Below, in pieces: positions 26,202 through 34,785 of a stretch of DNA of 64,000 nucleotides. The stretch is from Mesorhizobium loti. Its GTDB lineage: Bacteria > Pseudomonadota > Alphaproteobacteria > Rhizobiales > Rhizobiaceae. The notes beneath the pieces are model-generated. The model was not told where the DNA came from, searched no databases, and saw nothing but the letters and a program-made list of their open reading frames with translations. The stretch spans positions 310,001 to 374,000 of the forward strand of contig NZ_PJRO01000003.1 in NCBI RefSeq assembly GCF_002858745.1, written 5' to 3'. A program made the translations under genes and the position numbers. The first letter of the stretch is position 1. Each line of letters opens with the position of its first letter.

Positions 26202-27557
26202 ATGCGCCTGCGCTTTACCCTTGCCGGCATGCTCGCTCTCGGTTTTGCCATTTCTCAGGCAGAAGCCGAGACCGCTGAGGCGCCGAAACAGGTCCAGCAG
26301 CCGGCACAGGAAACGGCAAAGCCCGAAGACCACGGCACCGACGTGCCCAAGCTGGAATCCGGCAAGCCGGACGCAGAGACCCCTCCAGCAGCTACTCCCT
26401 CCGGTCCGACGTCTCCAAATGCCGCGGCGCCGGTAGACCCGGCACCTGCAACCCAGGCGCCAGCCTCCAACATGCCCCCACCGGCATCGCCACAGCCATC
26501 GGCGGGCTCGCCCGAACAGCCCGCGGCGAAAACACCCCGGGCTCCCGAAACCGCGGCACCTGCACAGCCGACGCCTTCGACAACGCCGCCGCAACTGCTG
26601 CAGCCAATACCGCTTCCCGGTTCATCCACGGCCGCAAAGAAAGGCGATCGCCCGATCGCCAATCCATTGCCGCAACCGGCGACGACAGCGGAACCGGCAA
26701 CGGATGTCGACCCCGCCCGCTTCGGTGGCCGGGCGCCGGATGCCGCCTATGGCGCCTATCAGCGTGGCCTCTACAAGACCGCCTACAACCTGGCGCTCGT
26801 ACGCGCCAACAAGGGCGATGCACCAGCCCAGACCTTGGTTGCGGAAATCCTGGCGCGTGGACTGGGGATGCCGGCCAATGCTGCCGAGGCTGCCAAATGG
26901 TACCAGCGCGCGGCGGAACAAGGCGTGCCGGAAGCGCAGTTCCAGTACGCGCTGATTCTCATCGATGGCCGCCAGGTCAAGAAGGACGAAAAGAAGGCGC
27001 AGGTCCTGCTGCAAGCAGCGGCCGAAGCCGGCAATCCACTGGCGCAGTTTAACCTTGCACAGTTGATGATCCAGCGGGATCCGGGCGAAGCTGGTCTGGC
27101 GCGCGCCGTGCTTTATTACCAAAAGGCCGCCGATACCGGCTTGGCCGATGCCCAATATGCAATGGCACAGATCTTTGCCAATGGCGCCGGCGGCAAAGCC
27201 AAGGACGACAGCGAAGCGCGAAGACTTCTGGTTCTGGCCGCGCAGCAGAATTATGACACGGCCCAGCTCGATCTAGGGCAGTGGTTGATCGACGGGCGCG
27301 GTGGCAAGCGGGACCTGAAGTCCGGCTTCAACTGGACGAAACGCGCCGCCGAAGGCGGCAATGTCGCCGCCCAGAACAGGCTCGCAAAACTCTATGAAGG
27401 CGGAATCGGCGTCGATCCAGACCTGGTCACCGCCGCCGCATGGTTTATTGTCGCGCGCCGGGCCGGCCTTGCCGATCCTCAGATGGACGACTTCATGCAA
27501 GGCTTGGACGAAGAGCAGACCAAGCAGGCATTGCAGAAAGCCAACCGGCTGCCCTAA
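26202..27557 (+). CDS. Sel1-repeat (TPR-like) secreted protein
   Basis: A 451-aa protein with an N-terminal signal peptide (cleavage near AISQAEAE), about 150 residues rich in Pro, Ala and Thr, and then six or so Sel1-like repeats. Typical repeat text is [41 protein letters not shown] and [21 protein letters not shown]. Such proteins are envelope scaffolds and, in rhizobia, include ExoR. No catalytic domain is seen. It starts 2 bp after the ThiE-like gene. Confidence 0.85.
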   Translation: MRLRFTLAGMLALGFAISQAEAETAEAPKQVQQPAQETAKPEDHGTDVPKLESGKPDAETPPAATPSGPTSPNAAAPVDPAPATQAPASNMPPPASPQPSAGSPEQPAAKTPRAPETAAPAQPTPSTTPPQLLQPIPLPGSSTAAKKGDRPIANPLPQPATTAEPATDVDPARFGGRAPDAAYGAYQRGLYKTAYNLALVRANKGDAPAQTLVAEILARGLGMPANAAEAAKWYQRAAEQGVPEAQFQYALILIDGRQVKKDEKKAQVLLQAAAEAGNPLAQFNLAQLMIQRDPGEAGLARAVLYYQKAADTGLADAQYAMAQIFANGAGGKAKDDSEARRLLVLAAQQNYDTAQLDLGQWLIDGRGGKRDLKSGFNWTKRAAEGGNVAAQNRLAKLYEGGIGVDPDLVTAAAWFIVARRAGLADPQMDDFMQGLDEEQTKQALQKANRLP

Positions 27558-27775
27558 GCAGGTTCCGCAAAGTGTCCCGCGGTTTTTGCGATGAGAACCT
27601 GCGACAGAACAAAAAGCTAAGCTGGCGAAGCGTGGGCGAAGCCACGCAGGTCTGCTTTGCCACTTTGCTTGCAGGTCGGCATTTAGCTGCCTCTCTTGCC
27701 TCTTTCGGTAAATTATGGTCTTGGAGGCGCCGAAATCGCCCTCTCGGCGCACCTCTCTTTCCGGATCAATCAATC

Positions 27776-28342
27776 ATGGCCAAGATCAACGGCAACGAAA
27801 TCCGTCCCGGCAACGTCATCGAGCACGACGGCGGCCTCTGGGTGGCGGTGAAGACCAATGCGGTGAAACCCGGCAAGGGCGGCGCCTACAACCAGGTCGA
27901 ACTCAAGAACCTCATCAACGGCACCAAGCTCAACGAGCGTTTCCGTGCCGCCGAGACGGTCGAAAAGGTGCGCCTGGAACAGAAGGACTTCTCCTTCCTT
28001 TACGAACAGGACGAGATGCTGGTGTTCATGGACACCGAAAGCTACGAGCAGCTCGAATTGCAAAAGGATTTCGTCGGTGATCGCGCCGCCTTCCTCCAGG
28101 ACGGCATGACCGTCACCGTGGAACTCTACGAAGAAAAGCCGATCGGCATCGCTCTGCCCGATCAGGTGACGCTGACCATCACCGAAGCGGACCCTGTCGT
28201 GAAAGGCCAGACGGCGGCCTCGTCTTACAAGCCGGCAGTGCTGGAAAATGGCGTCCGCGTGCTGGTTCCGCCTTTCATCTCGTCTGGCGAACGCATCATC
28301 GTCGATACCAACGAAATCACCTACGTCCGCCGCGCGGACTGA
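27776..28342 (+). CDS. efp: Translation elongation factor P
   Basis: A 188-aa protein with three beta-barrel domains. It starts [19 protein letters not shown]. The modification loop reads [10 protein letters not shown], with Lys34 at the tip, so it is the type lysylated by EpmA rather than rhamnosylated. The C-terminus ([17 protein letters not shown]) is standard. It relieves ribosome stalling at polyproline. The longer open frame upstream overlaps the preceding gap and is not used. Confidence 0.97.
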   Translation: MAKINGNEIRPGNVIEHDGGLWVAVKTNAVKPGKGGAYNQVELKNLINGTKLNERFRAAETVEKVRLEQKDFSFLYEQDEMLVFMDTESYEQLELQKDFVGDRAAFLQDGMTVTVELYEEKPIGIALPDQVTLTITEADPVVKGQTAASSYKPAVLENGVRVLVPPFISSGERIIVDTNEITYVRRAD

Positions 28343-28393
28343 TATCCGGGGCCGGCACCCAGCCGGCCTCCTTGCACTTAAGGACTGTCTAGC

Positions 28394-29194
28394 ATGGCGC
28401 GTTCCGCCCTTCTCAATGTCATGGTTCAGGCCGCGATGAAGGCGGGCCGCTCGCTTTCGCGCGACTTCGGCGAAGTGCAGAACCTGCAGGTCTCGATGAA
28501 GGGACCGGGCGACTATGTCAGCCAGGCCGATCGCAAGGCTGAGGACATTATCTTTACCGAGCTTTCCAAGGCGCGGCCGGGCTATGCCTTCCTGATGGAA
28601 GAGCGCGGCACGGTCAGCGGTGATGACGACCAGCACCGCTGGATTGTGGACCCGCTCGACGGCACCACCAACTTCCTGCACGGAATTCCGATTTTCTCGG
28701 TCTCGATTGCGCTCGAACGCCAGGGCCAGATCGTCGCCGGCGTTATCTACAACCCTGCCATGGACGAACTTTATACCGCAGAGCGTGGCGGTGGCGCCTT
28801 CATGAACGACCGCAGGCTGCGCGTCGCAGCCCGCAACAAGCTGTCCGATACGGTGATCGGCTGTGGCGTGCCACATCTTGGCCGTGGGCATCACGGCAAT
28901 TTCCTCATCGAGTTGCGCAATGTGATGGCCGAGGTCGCGGGCATTCGCCGCCTCGGCTCTGCCGCGCTCGATCTCGCTTATGTCGCTGCCGGCCGCATGG
29001 ACGGTTATTGGGAAGACAAGCTGTCGCCCTGGGACATCGCTGCCGGTATTCTTATGGTTCGCGAAGCGGGCGGCTATGTGTCCGATCCGGATGGCGGTCA
29101 GGGTATGCTGGAAAGCGGCAGCCTCGTCGCTGGCAACGAGGCGATCCATCGCGCATTGCTTGCAACGCTGAAGAAGCCGATCGCTGCGCGTTAG
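28394..29194 (+). CDS. suhB: Inositol-1-monophosphatase family protein SuhB
   Basis: A 266-aa phosphatase of the IMPase/FIG fold. The metal site is WIVDPLDGTTNFLHGIP, the last Asp is in LSPWDIAAG, and the N-terminal region is KGPGDYVSQADRKAE. It hydrolyses inositol-1-phosphate; in enterobacteria the homologue also acts in rRNA antitermination. It follows efp by 51 bp and its stop codon abuts a family B repeat. Confidence 0.93.
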   Translation: MARSALLNVMVQAAMKAGRSLSRDFGEVQNLQVSMKGPGDYVSQADRKAEDIIFTELSKARPGYAFLMEERGTVSGDDDQHRWIVDPLDGTTNFLHGIPIFSVSIALERQGQIVAGVIYNPAMDELYTAERGGGAFMNDRRLRVAARNKLSDTVIGCGVPHLGRGHHGNFLIELRNVMAEVAGIRRLGSAALDLAYVAAGRMDGYWEDKLSPWDIAAGILMVREAGGYVSDPDGGQGMLESGSLVAGNEAIHRALLATLKKPIAAR

Positions 29195-29300
29195 AACGCC
29201 GCGCATCTCTTCGGACGCGCAAAGGACGCTCTAGCGCTTTGAACCTACGCATCGCGCTTTCCAACAGTCGACTACGATTTTTGGAAAGCATGATGCGCTG
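29195..29300. repeat. Interspersed repeat, family B copy
   Basis: It carries CTTCGGACGCGCAAAGGACGCTCTAGC, TTTGAACCTACGCATCGCGC and an imperfect palindrome with TTTCCAACAG/TTTTGGAAAG and GATGCGCTGG. It matches the copies at 1025 and 10378 and begins immediately after the suhB stop codon. Confidence 0.65.
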
Positions 29301-29382
29301 GTAAGCCGCAGCCACGAAACCGTTACAGAAGCTTGAAATACTCACCTGCAAGCGCCCAGATATGGCCTATGCAGGCAAAACC

Positions 29383-30075
29383 ATGAGCGAAAGCCGGCCC
29401 GAGACGGTTATCGACATCCCCTTTGTCGGGAGATGGCAGTACTCGCGCGCCGAAATGATCGCCGACGGTATTGTTCACGCTGTTGGCATCGTACTGGCGA
29501 TTGCCGCGGGCTCGGCCATGCTGACATTGGCCGCCTTCCACGCCGGGCCGGGTGAATATGTGGCTGCGGTGTTTTATGTTGTGGCGCTGCTCACTGTGCT
29601 TTCCGTGTCTATGGCCTACAATCTCTGGCCAGTGACATCGCGCGCAAAGTGGCTTCTGCGCCGGTTCGACCACTCTGCAATCTACCTGTTGATCGCTGCG
29701 ACCTACACGCCTTTCCTGGCTCAGCTCAGCGACACGACGCTTGCCGGCTGGATGCTAGGCCTGATCTGGACAGCTGCCGTCACCGGTATTGCCATCAAGG
29801 TCTTCCTGCCAGGCCGGTTCGACCGGCTTGCTGTCATTTTCTATCTCGCCATTGGCTGGAGCGGGGTTGTCATGGTCGAACCGCTTGTCGGAACGCTGCC
29901 GGCAACGGCCATCGGCCTGCTGCTCGCCGGCGGTATCGTCTATTCGCTGGGCGTCATCTTCTTCATCTGGAAGGGCTTGCGCTTCCACAATGCACTCTGG
30001 CACGGCTTCGTTGTCACCGGCGCAGGCCTGCATTTCGCGGCCATGCTGGACAGTCTCGTCATTAACCGGTTGTGA
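29383..30075 (+). CDS. Hemolysin III / PAQR family membrane protein
   Basis: A 230-aa protein with seven transmembrane segments and the Hly-III/PAQR signature: GIVHAVGIVLAI near the N-terminus, then SVSMAYNLWP, DHSAIYLLIAATYTPF, and the C-terminal WHGFVVTGAGLHF. The His and Ser residues form a probable metal-dependent hydrolase-like site. Physiological role in bacteria is unclear. The start at 29383 is chosen over 29362 on its upstream CAGG. Confidence 0.88.
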   Translation: MSESRPETVIDIPFVGRWQYSRAEMIADGIVHAVGIVLAIAAGSAMLTLAAFHAGPGEYVAAVFYVVALLTVLSVSMAYNLWPVTSRAKWLLRRFDHSAIYLLIAATYTPFLAQLSDTTLAGWMLGLIWTAAVTGIAIKVFLPGRFDRLAVIFYLAIGWSGVVMVEPLVGTLPATAIGLLLAGGIVYSLGVIFFIWKGLRFHNALWHGFVVTGAGLHFAAMLDSLVINRL

Positions 30076-30165
30076 GCCCGTATTCGGCGCCTTCCAATTT
30101 CGTCACATTTCCGTTTAGAGTCGCGGCAATCCTATTCGGCGGACGATATCGCAAACGGGGCCCGA

Positions 30166-31188
30166 ATGACCTTTCTGAAATCCATGACTGCTGACCGGGG
30201 TTCGGATGTGCTGAGCTACGATCCGCACAAGCTTTCCAGTCCGCAGGTGTTCGTACTGACGATGGTGGTGTTTCTGGCCATTGTCGCATTCATCGCCATA
30301 GTGTTGTCGCGCCAGATATCGACCGCCTTTGTCACCAACCCCGGTCTCAACGGCCTGATCGTCGGCGTGCTTGTCGTCGGCATCCTGCTGGCTTTTGTCC
30401 AGGTCGGCAGGCTGTTTCGCGAGGTACGTTGGGTGAATTCGTTCCGGGCCGGTTCCGAAACGACGGAACCCGTGCTGCTCGCTCCGATGAAAGCGATGAT
30501 CGGACGCTCGTCCTCGCTCGCCTTTTCGACCAGCGCCTTGCGTACCATGCTCGATTCCATCGGCACCCGCCTGGACGAAAGCCGCGACACATCGCGCTAC
30601 CTGGTCGGGCTGCTGGTTTTCCTCGGCCTGCTCGGCACCTTCTGGGGCTTGCTGCATACGATCGGCTCGATCACTGAGACGATCCAGTCACTCGACCCCG
30701 GTTCAGGCGACGCCGCAGCTGTGCTCGATGCGCTGAAGCAGGGCCTGTCGGCTCCCCTGTCCGGCATGGGCACCGCGTTCTCTTCCTCGCTGTTTGGTCT
30801 TTCAGGCTCGCTTGTGCTTGGCTTCCTCGACCTGCAGGCTGGCCGAGCGCAGAACCGTTTTTACACCGAACTCGAGAATTGGCTGTCGACGGTCACCGAC
30901 CTTTCTTCGGATGCAGGCGCATCCGAAACCTCGCGCTCGGGATCCTCCGACGAGTTGCGCGCTCTTTCAGAGCGTTTGCGCCATATGAGTGAAAGCGACG
31001 GCTCCAGCCCGCGCGTCGCCACCGCCATGGCCAATCTGGCCGACGGCATTTCCGGCCTGGTCAAGAACATGCGCTCCGAACAGCAGATCATGCGCGACTG
31101 GGTGGAAGCGCAATCGGACGAGCAGAAGGCAATGCGCGCCACGCTGGACAAGATCGCCGAGGCCCTGAAAAGCCGGGAACCCAACTAG
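30166..31188 (+). CDS. MotA/TolQ/ExbB-type proton channel family protein
   Basis: A 340-aa protein with about four transmembrane helices near residues 27-47, 60-82, 146-168 and 203-228. The MotA-like core is LVFLGLLGTFWGLLHTIGSI and APLSGMGTAFSSSLFGLSG, and the C-terminal cytoplasmic tail is helical. It is followed with a 0-bp gap by an OmpA/MotB-like partner, so the pair probably forms an ion-driven motor that contacts peptidoglycan. No flagellar gene is nearby, and a MotAB role in flagella is not supported. Confidence 0.85.
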   Translation: MTFLKSMTADRGSDVLSYDPHKLSSPQVFVLTMVVFLAIVAFIAIVLSRQISTAFVTNPGLNGLIVGVLVVGILLAFVQVGRLFREVRWVNSFRAGSETTEPVLLAPMKAMIGRSSSLAFSTSALRTMLDSIGTRLDESRDTSRYLVGLLVFLGLLGTFWGLLHTIGSITETIQSLDPGSGDAAAVLDALKQGLSAPLSGMGTAFSSSLFGLSGSLVLGFLDLQAGRAQNRFYTELENWLSTVTDLSSDAGASETSRSGSSDELRALSERLRHMSESDGSSPRVATAMANLADGISGLVKNMRSEQQIMRDWVEAQSDEQKAMRATLDKIAEALKSREPN

Positions 31189-32220
31189 ATGGCGCTCGCA
31201 AGGGGGCGACGCAGCTATCGCCACATCGACTATTGGCCGGGCTTTGTCGATGCGCTTTCGACGCTGCTGCTCGCCATCATGTTCCTGCTTTCTGTTTTCG
31301 TGCTGGCGCAGTTCCTGCTCAGCCGCGAGATTTCCGGAAAGGACGTGGTGCTCAACCGGCTCAATACGCAGATCAACGAGCTGACGCAGCTTCTGGCCCT
31401 GGAAAAGAGCAACGGCCAGGACACCCTGGATTCGCTTGCCAACCTGCAGGCTTCACTCTCCGCAGCGGAAGCGGAGAGGAGCCGCCTGCAGCAGCTGCTC
31501 GACGCAGGCTCAGGTGCCGGCAATGCCGCCAGCCAGCGCGCCACCAAATTGGAAGGCGAACTCGATACCGAACGCCAGGTCAGCCAGCGTGCATTGAGCC
31601 AGGTCGAGCTGCTCAACCAGCAGATCGCGGCACTGCGCAAGCAGATCGCAGCTCTTGAGGACGCGCTGAACGCGTCCGAGACGCGCGACCGCGAGTCCAA
31701 CACCAAGATCGCCGATCTCGGCCGTCGGCTGAACGTCGCGCTGGCCCAGCGTGTGCAGGAACTGAACCGTTACCGTTCGGATTTCTTCGGCCGCCTGCGC
31801 GAAATTCTCTCCGACCGCGAGAACATCCGCATCGTCGGCGACCGCTTCGTTTTCCAGTCCGAAGTGCTGTTTCCGGTTGGATCGGAAGAGATCAACGAGG
31901 CCGGCAAGGTCGAGATGAAAAAACTGGCCGACGCGATCATCGAACTGCAGAAGGAAATTCCGCCCGAGATCAATTGGGTACTCCGCGTTGACGGACACAC
32001 CGACAACCGCCCGCTTTCAGGCGCTGGCCGTTTTAAGGATAATTGGGAGTTGTCGTCCGCACGCGCGACTTCGGTGGTCAAATTCCTGATCGCCAATGGC
32101 GTTCCGGCCAACCGGCTGGTTGCAGCAGGCTTCGGCGAATATCAGCCACTGGACGCCGCCGAAACCGACGACGCGCGCTCCAAGAACCGCCGCATCGAAC
32201 TGAAGCTGACGGAGCGCTGA
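31189..32220 (+). CDS. OmpA/MotB-family peptidoglycan-binding partner protein
   Basis: A 343-aa protein. There is one N-terminal membrane helix with an Asp at its start (YWPGFVDALSTLLLAIMFLL, the MotB-like proton-path position). A long coiled coil covers about residues 45-195, and the C-terminal OmpA domain holds VLRVDGHTDNRPLS, NWELSSARATSVVKFL and SKNRRIELKL. Its ATG follows directly the TAG of the MotA-like gene (TAGATG). The coiled coil is longer than in flagellar MotB. It probably plugs and anchors the channel formed by the preceding protein. Confidence 0.87.
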   Translation: MALARGRRSYRHIDYWPGFVDALSTLLLAIMFLLSVFVLAQFLLSREISGKDVVLNRLNTQINELTQLLALEKSNGQDTLDSLANLQASLSAAEAERSRLQQLLDAGSGAGNAASQRATKLEGELDTERQVSQRALSQVELLNQQIAALRKQIAALEDALNASETRDRESNTKIADLGRRLNVALAQRVQELNRYRSDFFGRLREILSDRENIRIVGDRFVFQSEVLFPVGSEEINEAGKVEMKKLADAIIELQKEIPPEINWVLRVDGHTDNRPLSGAGRFKDNWELSSARATSVVKFLIANGVPANRLVAAGFGEYQPLDAAETDDARSKNRRIELKLTER

Positions 32221-32374
32221 GGCAAGCAAGTTTCAAGCGCCAATCCAGCCCAACAAAATCAATAGGGTAACGGTTCGTTATCCTTAACGGTGACTTAACC
32301 ACTATAGTTAAGAATGCTCTCAGATGGAGCCGTGGTCGCGAGGGCGATCGGCACGGGTTTGGGAGCTTGGATCC

Positions 32375-33340
32375 ATGCAGTTCAAATTGCGCATCGCGCT
32401 GGCTTTAGAGCGTTTCCGCTTTTCGCGGAAACGCGGAAACGCTCCAGACCTTTGTTTCTACGCAATTCCGGACGCAAAACCGCTGCGCACTTTTGCTGGA
32501 ATTGCGCTGGCCGCCGCCGTGCTTCTGCCACAGGCGTCGGCGCTCGCTGCCGACTATGATCCGCCGATCTATGTCGACCAGGCACCGGAATACCAACCGG
32601 TGGAGGTTGGGTCGGGATGGTATCTGCGTGGCGATATTGGCTATGCGTTTTCCCATCCTTTCAAGAAGCGGGAAGATTTCACCCCTACCTCGAATTATGA
32701 CTACAAGTCGAACGAGTTCACCGGCAGCATCGGCGCCGGCTACCACCTGAACGACTATCTCCGGGCCGAATTGAACTTCGGTATCCTGCCGAGCAACAAA
32801 TTCAGCGACACGGTCCTGATGCCAGATGCATGCCGCGGCCACACCAATGTGGTTGTCGGTACGGATCCCATCGTCCTGCAGCCTGTTGCCGCCACGCAGG
32901 ATTGCAATGTTGGCAATTTTGGCACGAACAAGGCCTACACTGTCATGGCCAACGCCTATGTCGATCTTGGCACCTATGTTGGGCTGACCCCCTATATCGG
33001 CGGCGGCCTGGGTCTCGCGTACACGCGATATACGAAATCCGTGGGTAAGAAGGATTGCAGGGAAGTGCCCACCAACTCCAGCGGTGCCGGCGGCTTCGCC
33101 TGTGATGACCCGGTCGGATATGACGGTCAGAACGATTCACAATCCAAGTTCAACTTGGCATATTCGCTGGGTGCCGGTGTCGCCTACCAGGTCAGCAAAA
33201 ACGTCTCCTTGGATGTCGGTTACGAATATTTTGCGATCCCGGGCGGCAAGTATGTCGCCTACGACGATGGCCAGTTCAACGTCCGCAAGGGTCTCGACTA
33301 CCATCAGGTCAAGGTTGGTTTCCGCTACGACCTTTGGTGA
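32375..33340 (+). CDS. Outer membrane beta-barrel protein with repeat-interrupted signal peptide
   Basis: A 321-aa protein. From about residue 61 (after LPQASALAA) it has a mature part of about 265 residues with alternating aromatic beta strands and the terminal aromatic (QVKVGFRYDLW) of outer-membrane barrels, resembling Omp25/31-type porin-family proteins. Its N-terminus is odd. The start MQFKLRIALAL is joined to a family A repeat (32408-32508) translated as charged residues such as ERFRFSRKRGN and IPDAKPLRTF. The hydrophobic core IALAAAVLLPQASALA follows. The signal peptide therefore carries an insertion of about 33 residues. GGGAG precedes the ATG at 32375; no better start lies downstream. 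Confidence 0.8.
   Translation: MQFKLRIALALERFRFSRKRGNAPDLCFYAIPDAKPLRTFAGIALAAAVLLPQASALAADYDPPIYVDQAPEYQPVEVGSGWYLRGDIGYAFSHPFKKREDFTPTSNYDYKSNEFTGSIGAGYHLNDYLRAELNFGILPSNKFSDTVLMPDACRGHTNVVVGTDPIVLQPVAATQDCNVGNFGTNKAYTVMANAYVDLGTYVGLTPYIGGGLGLAYTRYTKSVGKKDCREVPTNSSGAGGFACDDPVGYDGQNDSQSKFNLAYSLGAGVAYQVSKNVSLDVGYEYFAIPGGKYVAYDDGQFNVRKGLDYHQVKVGFRYDLW
32408..32508. repeat. Interspersed palindromic repeat, family A copy inside an outer-membrane protein gene
   Basis: It has the same unit as 1942-2042: GAGCGTTTCCGCTTTTCGCGG...GGAAACGCTCC at the left, and ACGCAATTCCGGACGCAAAA and GCTGGAATTGCGCT at the right. It lies within the signal-peptide codons. This is the only copy seen inside a coding region in the window. 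Confidence 0.85.
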
Positions 33341-33360
33341 CCGTGTTTCAAATCCAGGAT

Positions 33361-33390
33361 AAAAGCAGGCTTTCGGCCTGCTTTTTTGTT
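33361..33390 (+). terminator. Rho-independent terminator after the outer-membrane protein gene
   Basis: AAAAGCAGGC-TTTC-GGCCTGCTTTTTTG: a strong stem with a four-base loop followed by a T-run, 20 bp after the stop. Confidence 0.9.
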
Positions 33391-33469
33391 TTGAATGAGA
33401 CCCCGTCTCCGGTCACAAAACCGATATCCTGCAAGCGACAAAAACTTTGCTCTTGACGCCGACAGGCTG

Positions 33470-33538
33470 AAGTCCTATCGCCGTCCGTGGGCCACCCCTC
33501 CCCACCGAGGGGCTTACTATCTGGAAGGATAGACCACG
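33470..33538 (+). promoter_or_regulatory. Structured 5' leader of serC (serC RNA motif candidate)
   Basis: The leader just upstream of serC contains a stable hairpin CCCCTC/GAGGGG (33495-33500 with 33507-33512). CTATC occurs at both 33475-33479 and 33517-33521, and either copy can pair with GATAG at 33528-33532, which adjoins the GGAAGGA ribosome site. This arrangement fits translation control. A conserved alphaproteobacterial serC leader RNA has been described; I assign this by position and structure, not by a model search. Confidence 0.55.
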
Positions 33539-34714
33539 ATGACGACCCTCCCCAAGCCGGACGTGCGTCCGGCTAATCCCAATTTCTCCTCAGGTCCCTG
33601 CGCGAAACGTCCCGGCTGGTCGGTCGAGACGCTGAGAAACGCCGCTTTAGGTCGCTCGCACCGCGCCAAGATCGGCAAGGTCAAGCTGGCGGAAGCCATC
33701 GACCTTACCCGTGAGATCCTGCAAGTGCCGGCCGACTATCACATCGGCATCGTGCCGGCCTCCGACACCGGCGCCGTCGAAATGGCGCTCTGGTCGCTGC
33801 TTGGCGAGCGCGGTGTCGATATGGTCGCCTGGGAAAGCTTCGGCGCCGGCTGGATCACGGACGTGGTCAAGCAGCTCAAACTCGACGACGTGCGCAAGTT
33901 CGAGGCGCCCTATGGCGAATTGCCCGATCTGACCAAGGTCAATTTCGACCGCGACGTCGTCTTCACCTGGAACGGCACCACCTCTGGCGTGCGCGTGCCC
34001 AACGGCGACTTCATCCCAGCCGATCGCAAGGGCCTGACAATTTGCGACGCCACCTCGGCGGCCTTCGCCCAGCGGCTCGATTTCGCCAAGCTCGATGTCG
34101 TCACCTTCTCCTGGCAGAAGGCGCTGGGTGGTGAAGGCGCGCATGGCATGCTGATCCTGTCGCCACGCGCCGTCGAGCGGCTCGAAAGCTACAAGCCGGC
34201 CTGGCCGCTGCCGAAAATCTTCCGCCTCACCTCAGGCGACAAGCTCATCGAAGGCATCTTCAGAGGCGAGACGATCAACACGCCGTCGATGCTGTGCGTG
34301 GAAGACTATCTCGATGCCTTGAACTGGGCGAAGAAGCTGGGCGGCCTCGATGCGCTGATTGCACGGGCTGATGCCAACTTCGCCGCACTCGACGCTTTCG
34401 TGCAGAAGTCGGCCTGGCTGGGCAATCTGGCCACGGTACCGGAGACACGCTCGAACACCTCTATCTGTCTTTCAATCATCGATCCGGATGTCACGGCACT
34501 TGACGCCGACGGCCAGGCGGCCTTTGCGAAGGCCATCGTCTCGGTGCTCGACAAGGAAGGCATCGCTTTCGATATCGGCCACTATCGCGATGCCCCTCCC
34601 GGACTTCGCATCTGGGCAGGCGCCACGGTCGAGACGACTGACCTTGCTGCACTGACCGCGTGGCTCGACTGGGCCTTTGCGAACCAGAAGGCGGCACTCG
34701 AGGCCGCAGCCTGA
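33539..34714 (+). CDS. serC: Phosphoserine aminotransferase SerC
   Basis: A 391-aa PLP enzyme of the alphaproteobacterial long SerC type. It starts with [18 protein letters not shown]. The PLP Lys is in [15 protein letters not shown] at about residue 198. [15 protein letters not shown] and [13 protein letters not shown] surround the cofactor site. It converts 3-phosphohydroxypyruvate to phosphoserine in serine synthesis. It is in tandem with serA (about 70 bp gap). GGAAGGA lies upstream of the ATG. Confidence 0.95.
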   Translation: MTTLPKPDVRPANPNFSSGPCAKRPGWSVETLRNAALGRSHRAKIGKVKLAEAIDLTREILQVPADYHIGIVPASDTGAVEMALWSLLGERGVDMVAWESFGAGWITDVVKQLKLDDVRKFEAPYGELPDLTKVNFDRDVVFTWNGTTSGVRVPNGDFIPADRKGLTICDATSAAFAQRLDFAKLDVVTFSWQKALGGEGAHGMLILSPRAVERLESYKPAWPLPKIFRLTSGDKLIEGIFRGETINTPSMLCVEDYLDALNWAKKLGGLDALIARADANFAALDAFVQKSAWLGNLATVPETRSNTSICLSIIDPDVTALDADGQAAFAKAIVSVLDKEGIAFDIGHYRDAPPGLRIWAGATVETTDLAALTAWLDWAFANQKAALEAAA

Positions 34715-34785
34715 CGCAGATTTGCGGTGGCCCAAGAGGCCGCCCCCTTTCCCGAACCATTCGATCATTCTTCAAGGAGGCAGCA

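Noticed and set aside
27770..29206. A 478-codon frame antisense to efp and suhB
   Set aside because: It is a shadow of two certain genes in a GC-rich genome; it has no ribosome site or known domain.
30166..32220. ZorAB-like Zorya anti-phage system
   Set aside because: The MotA/MotB-like pair superficially fits ZorA and ZorB, but no ZorC, ZorD or ZorE gene is adjacent; flanking genes are hemolysin III and an outer-membrane protein. It looks like a rhizobial housekeeping pair.
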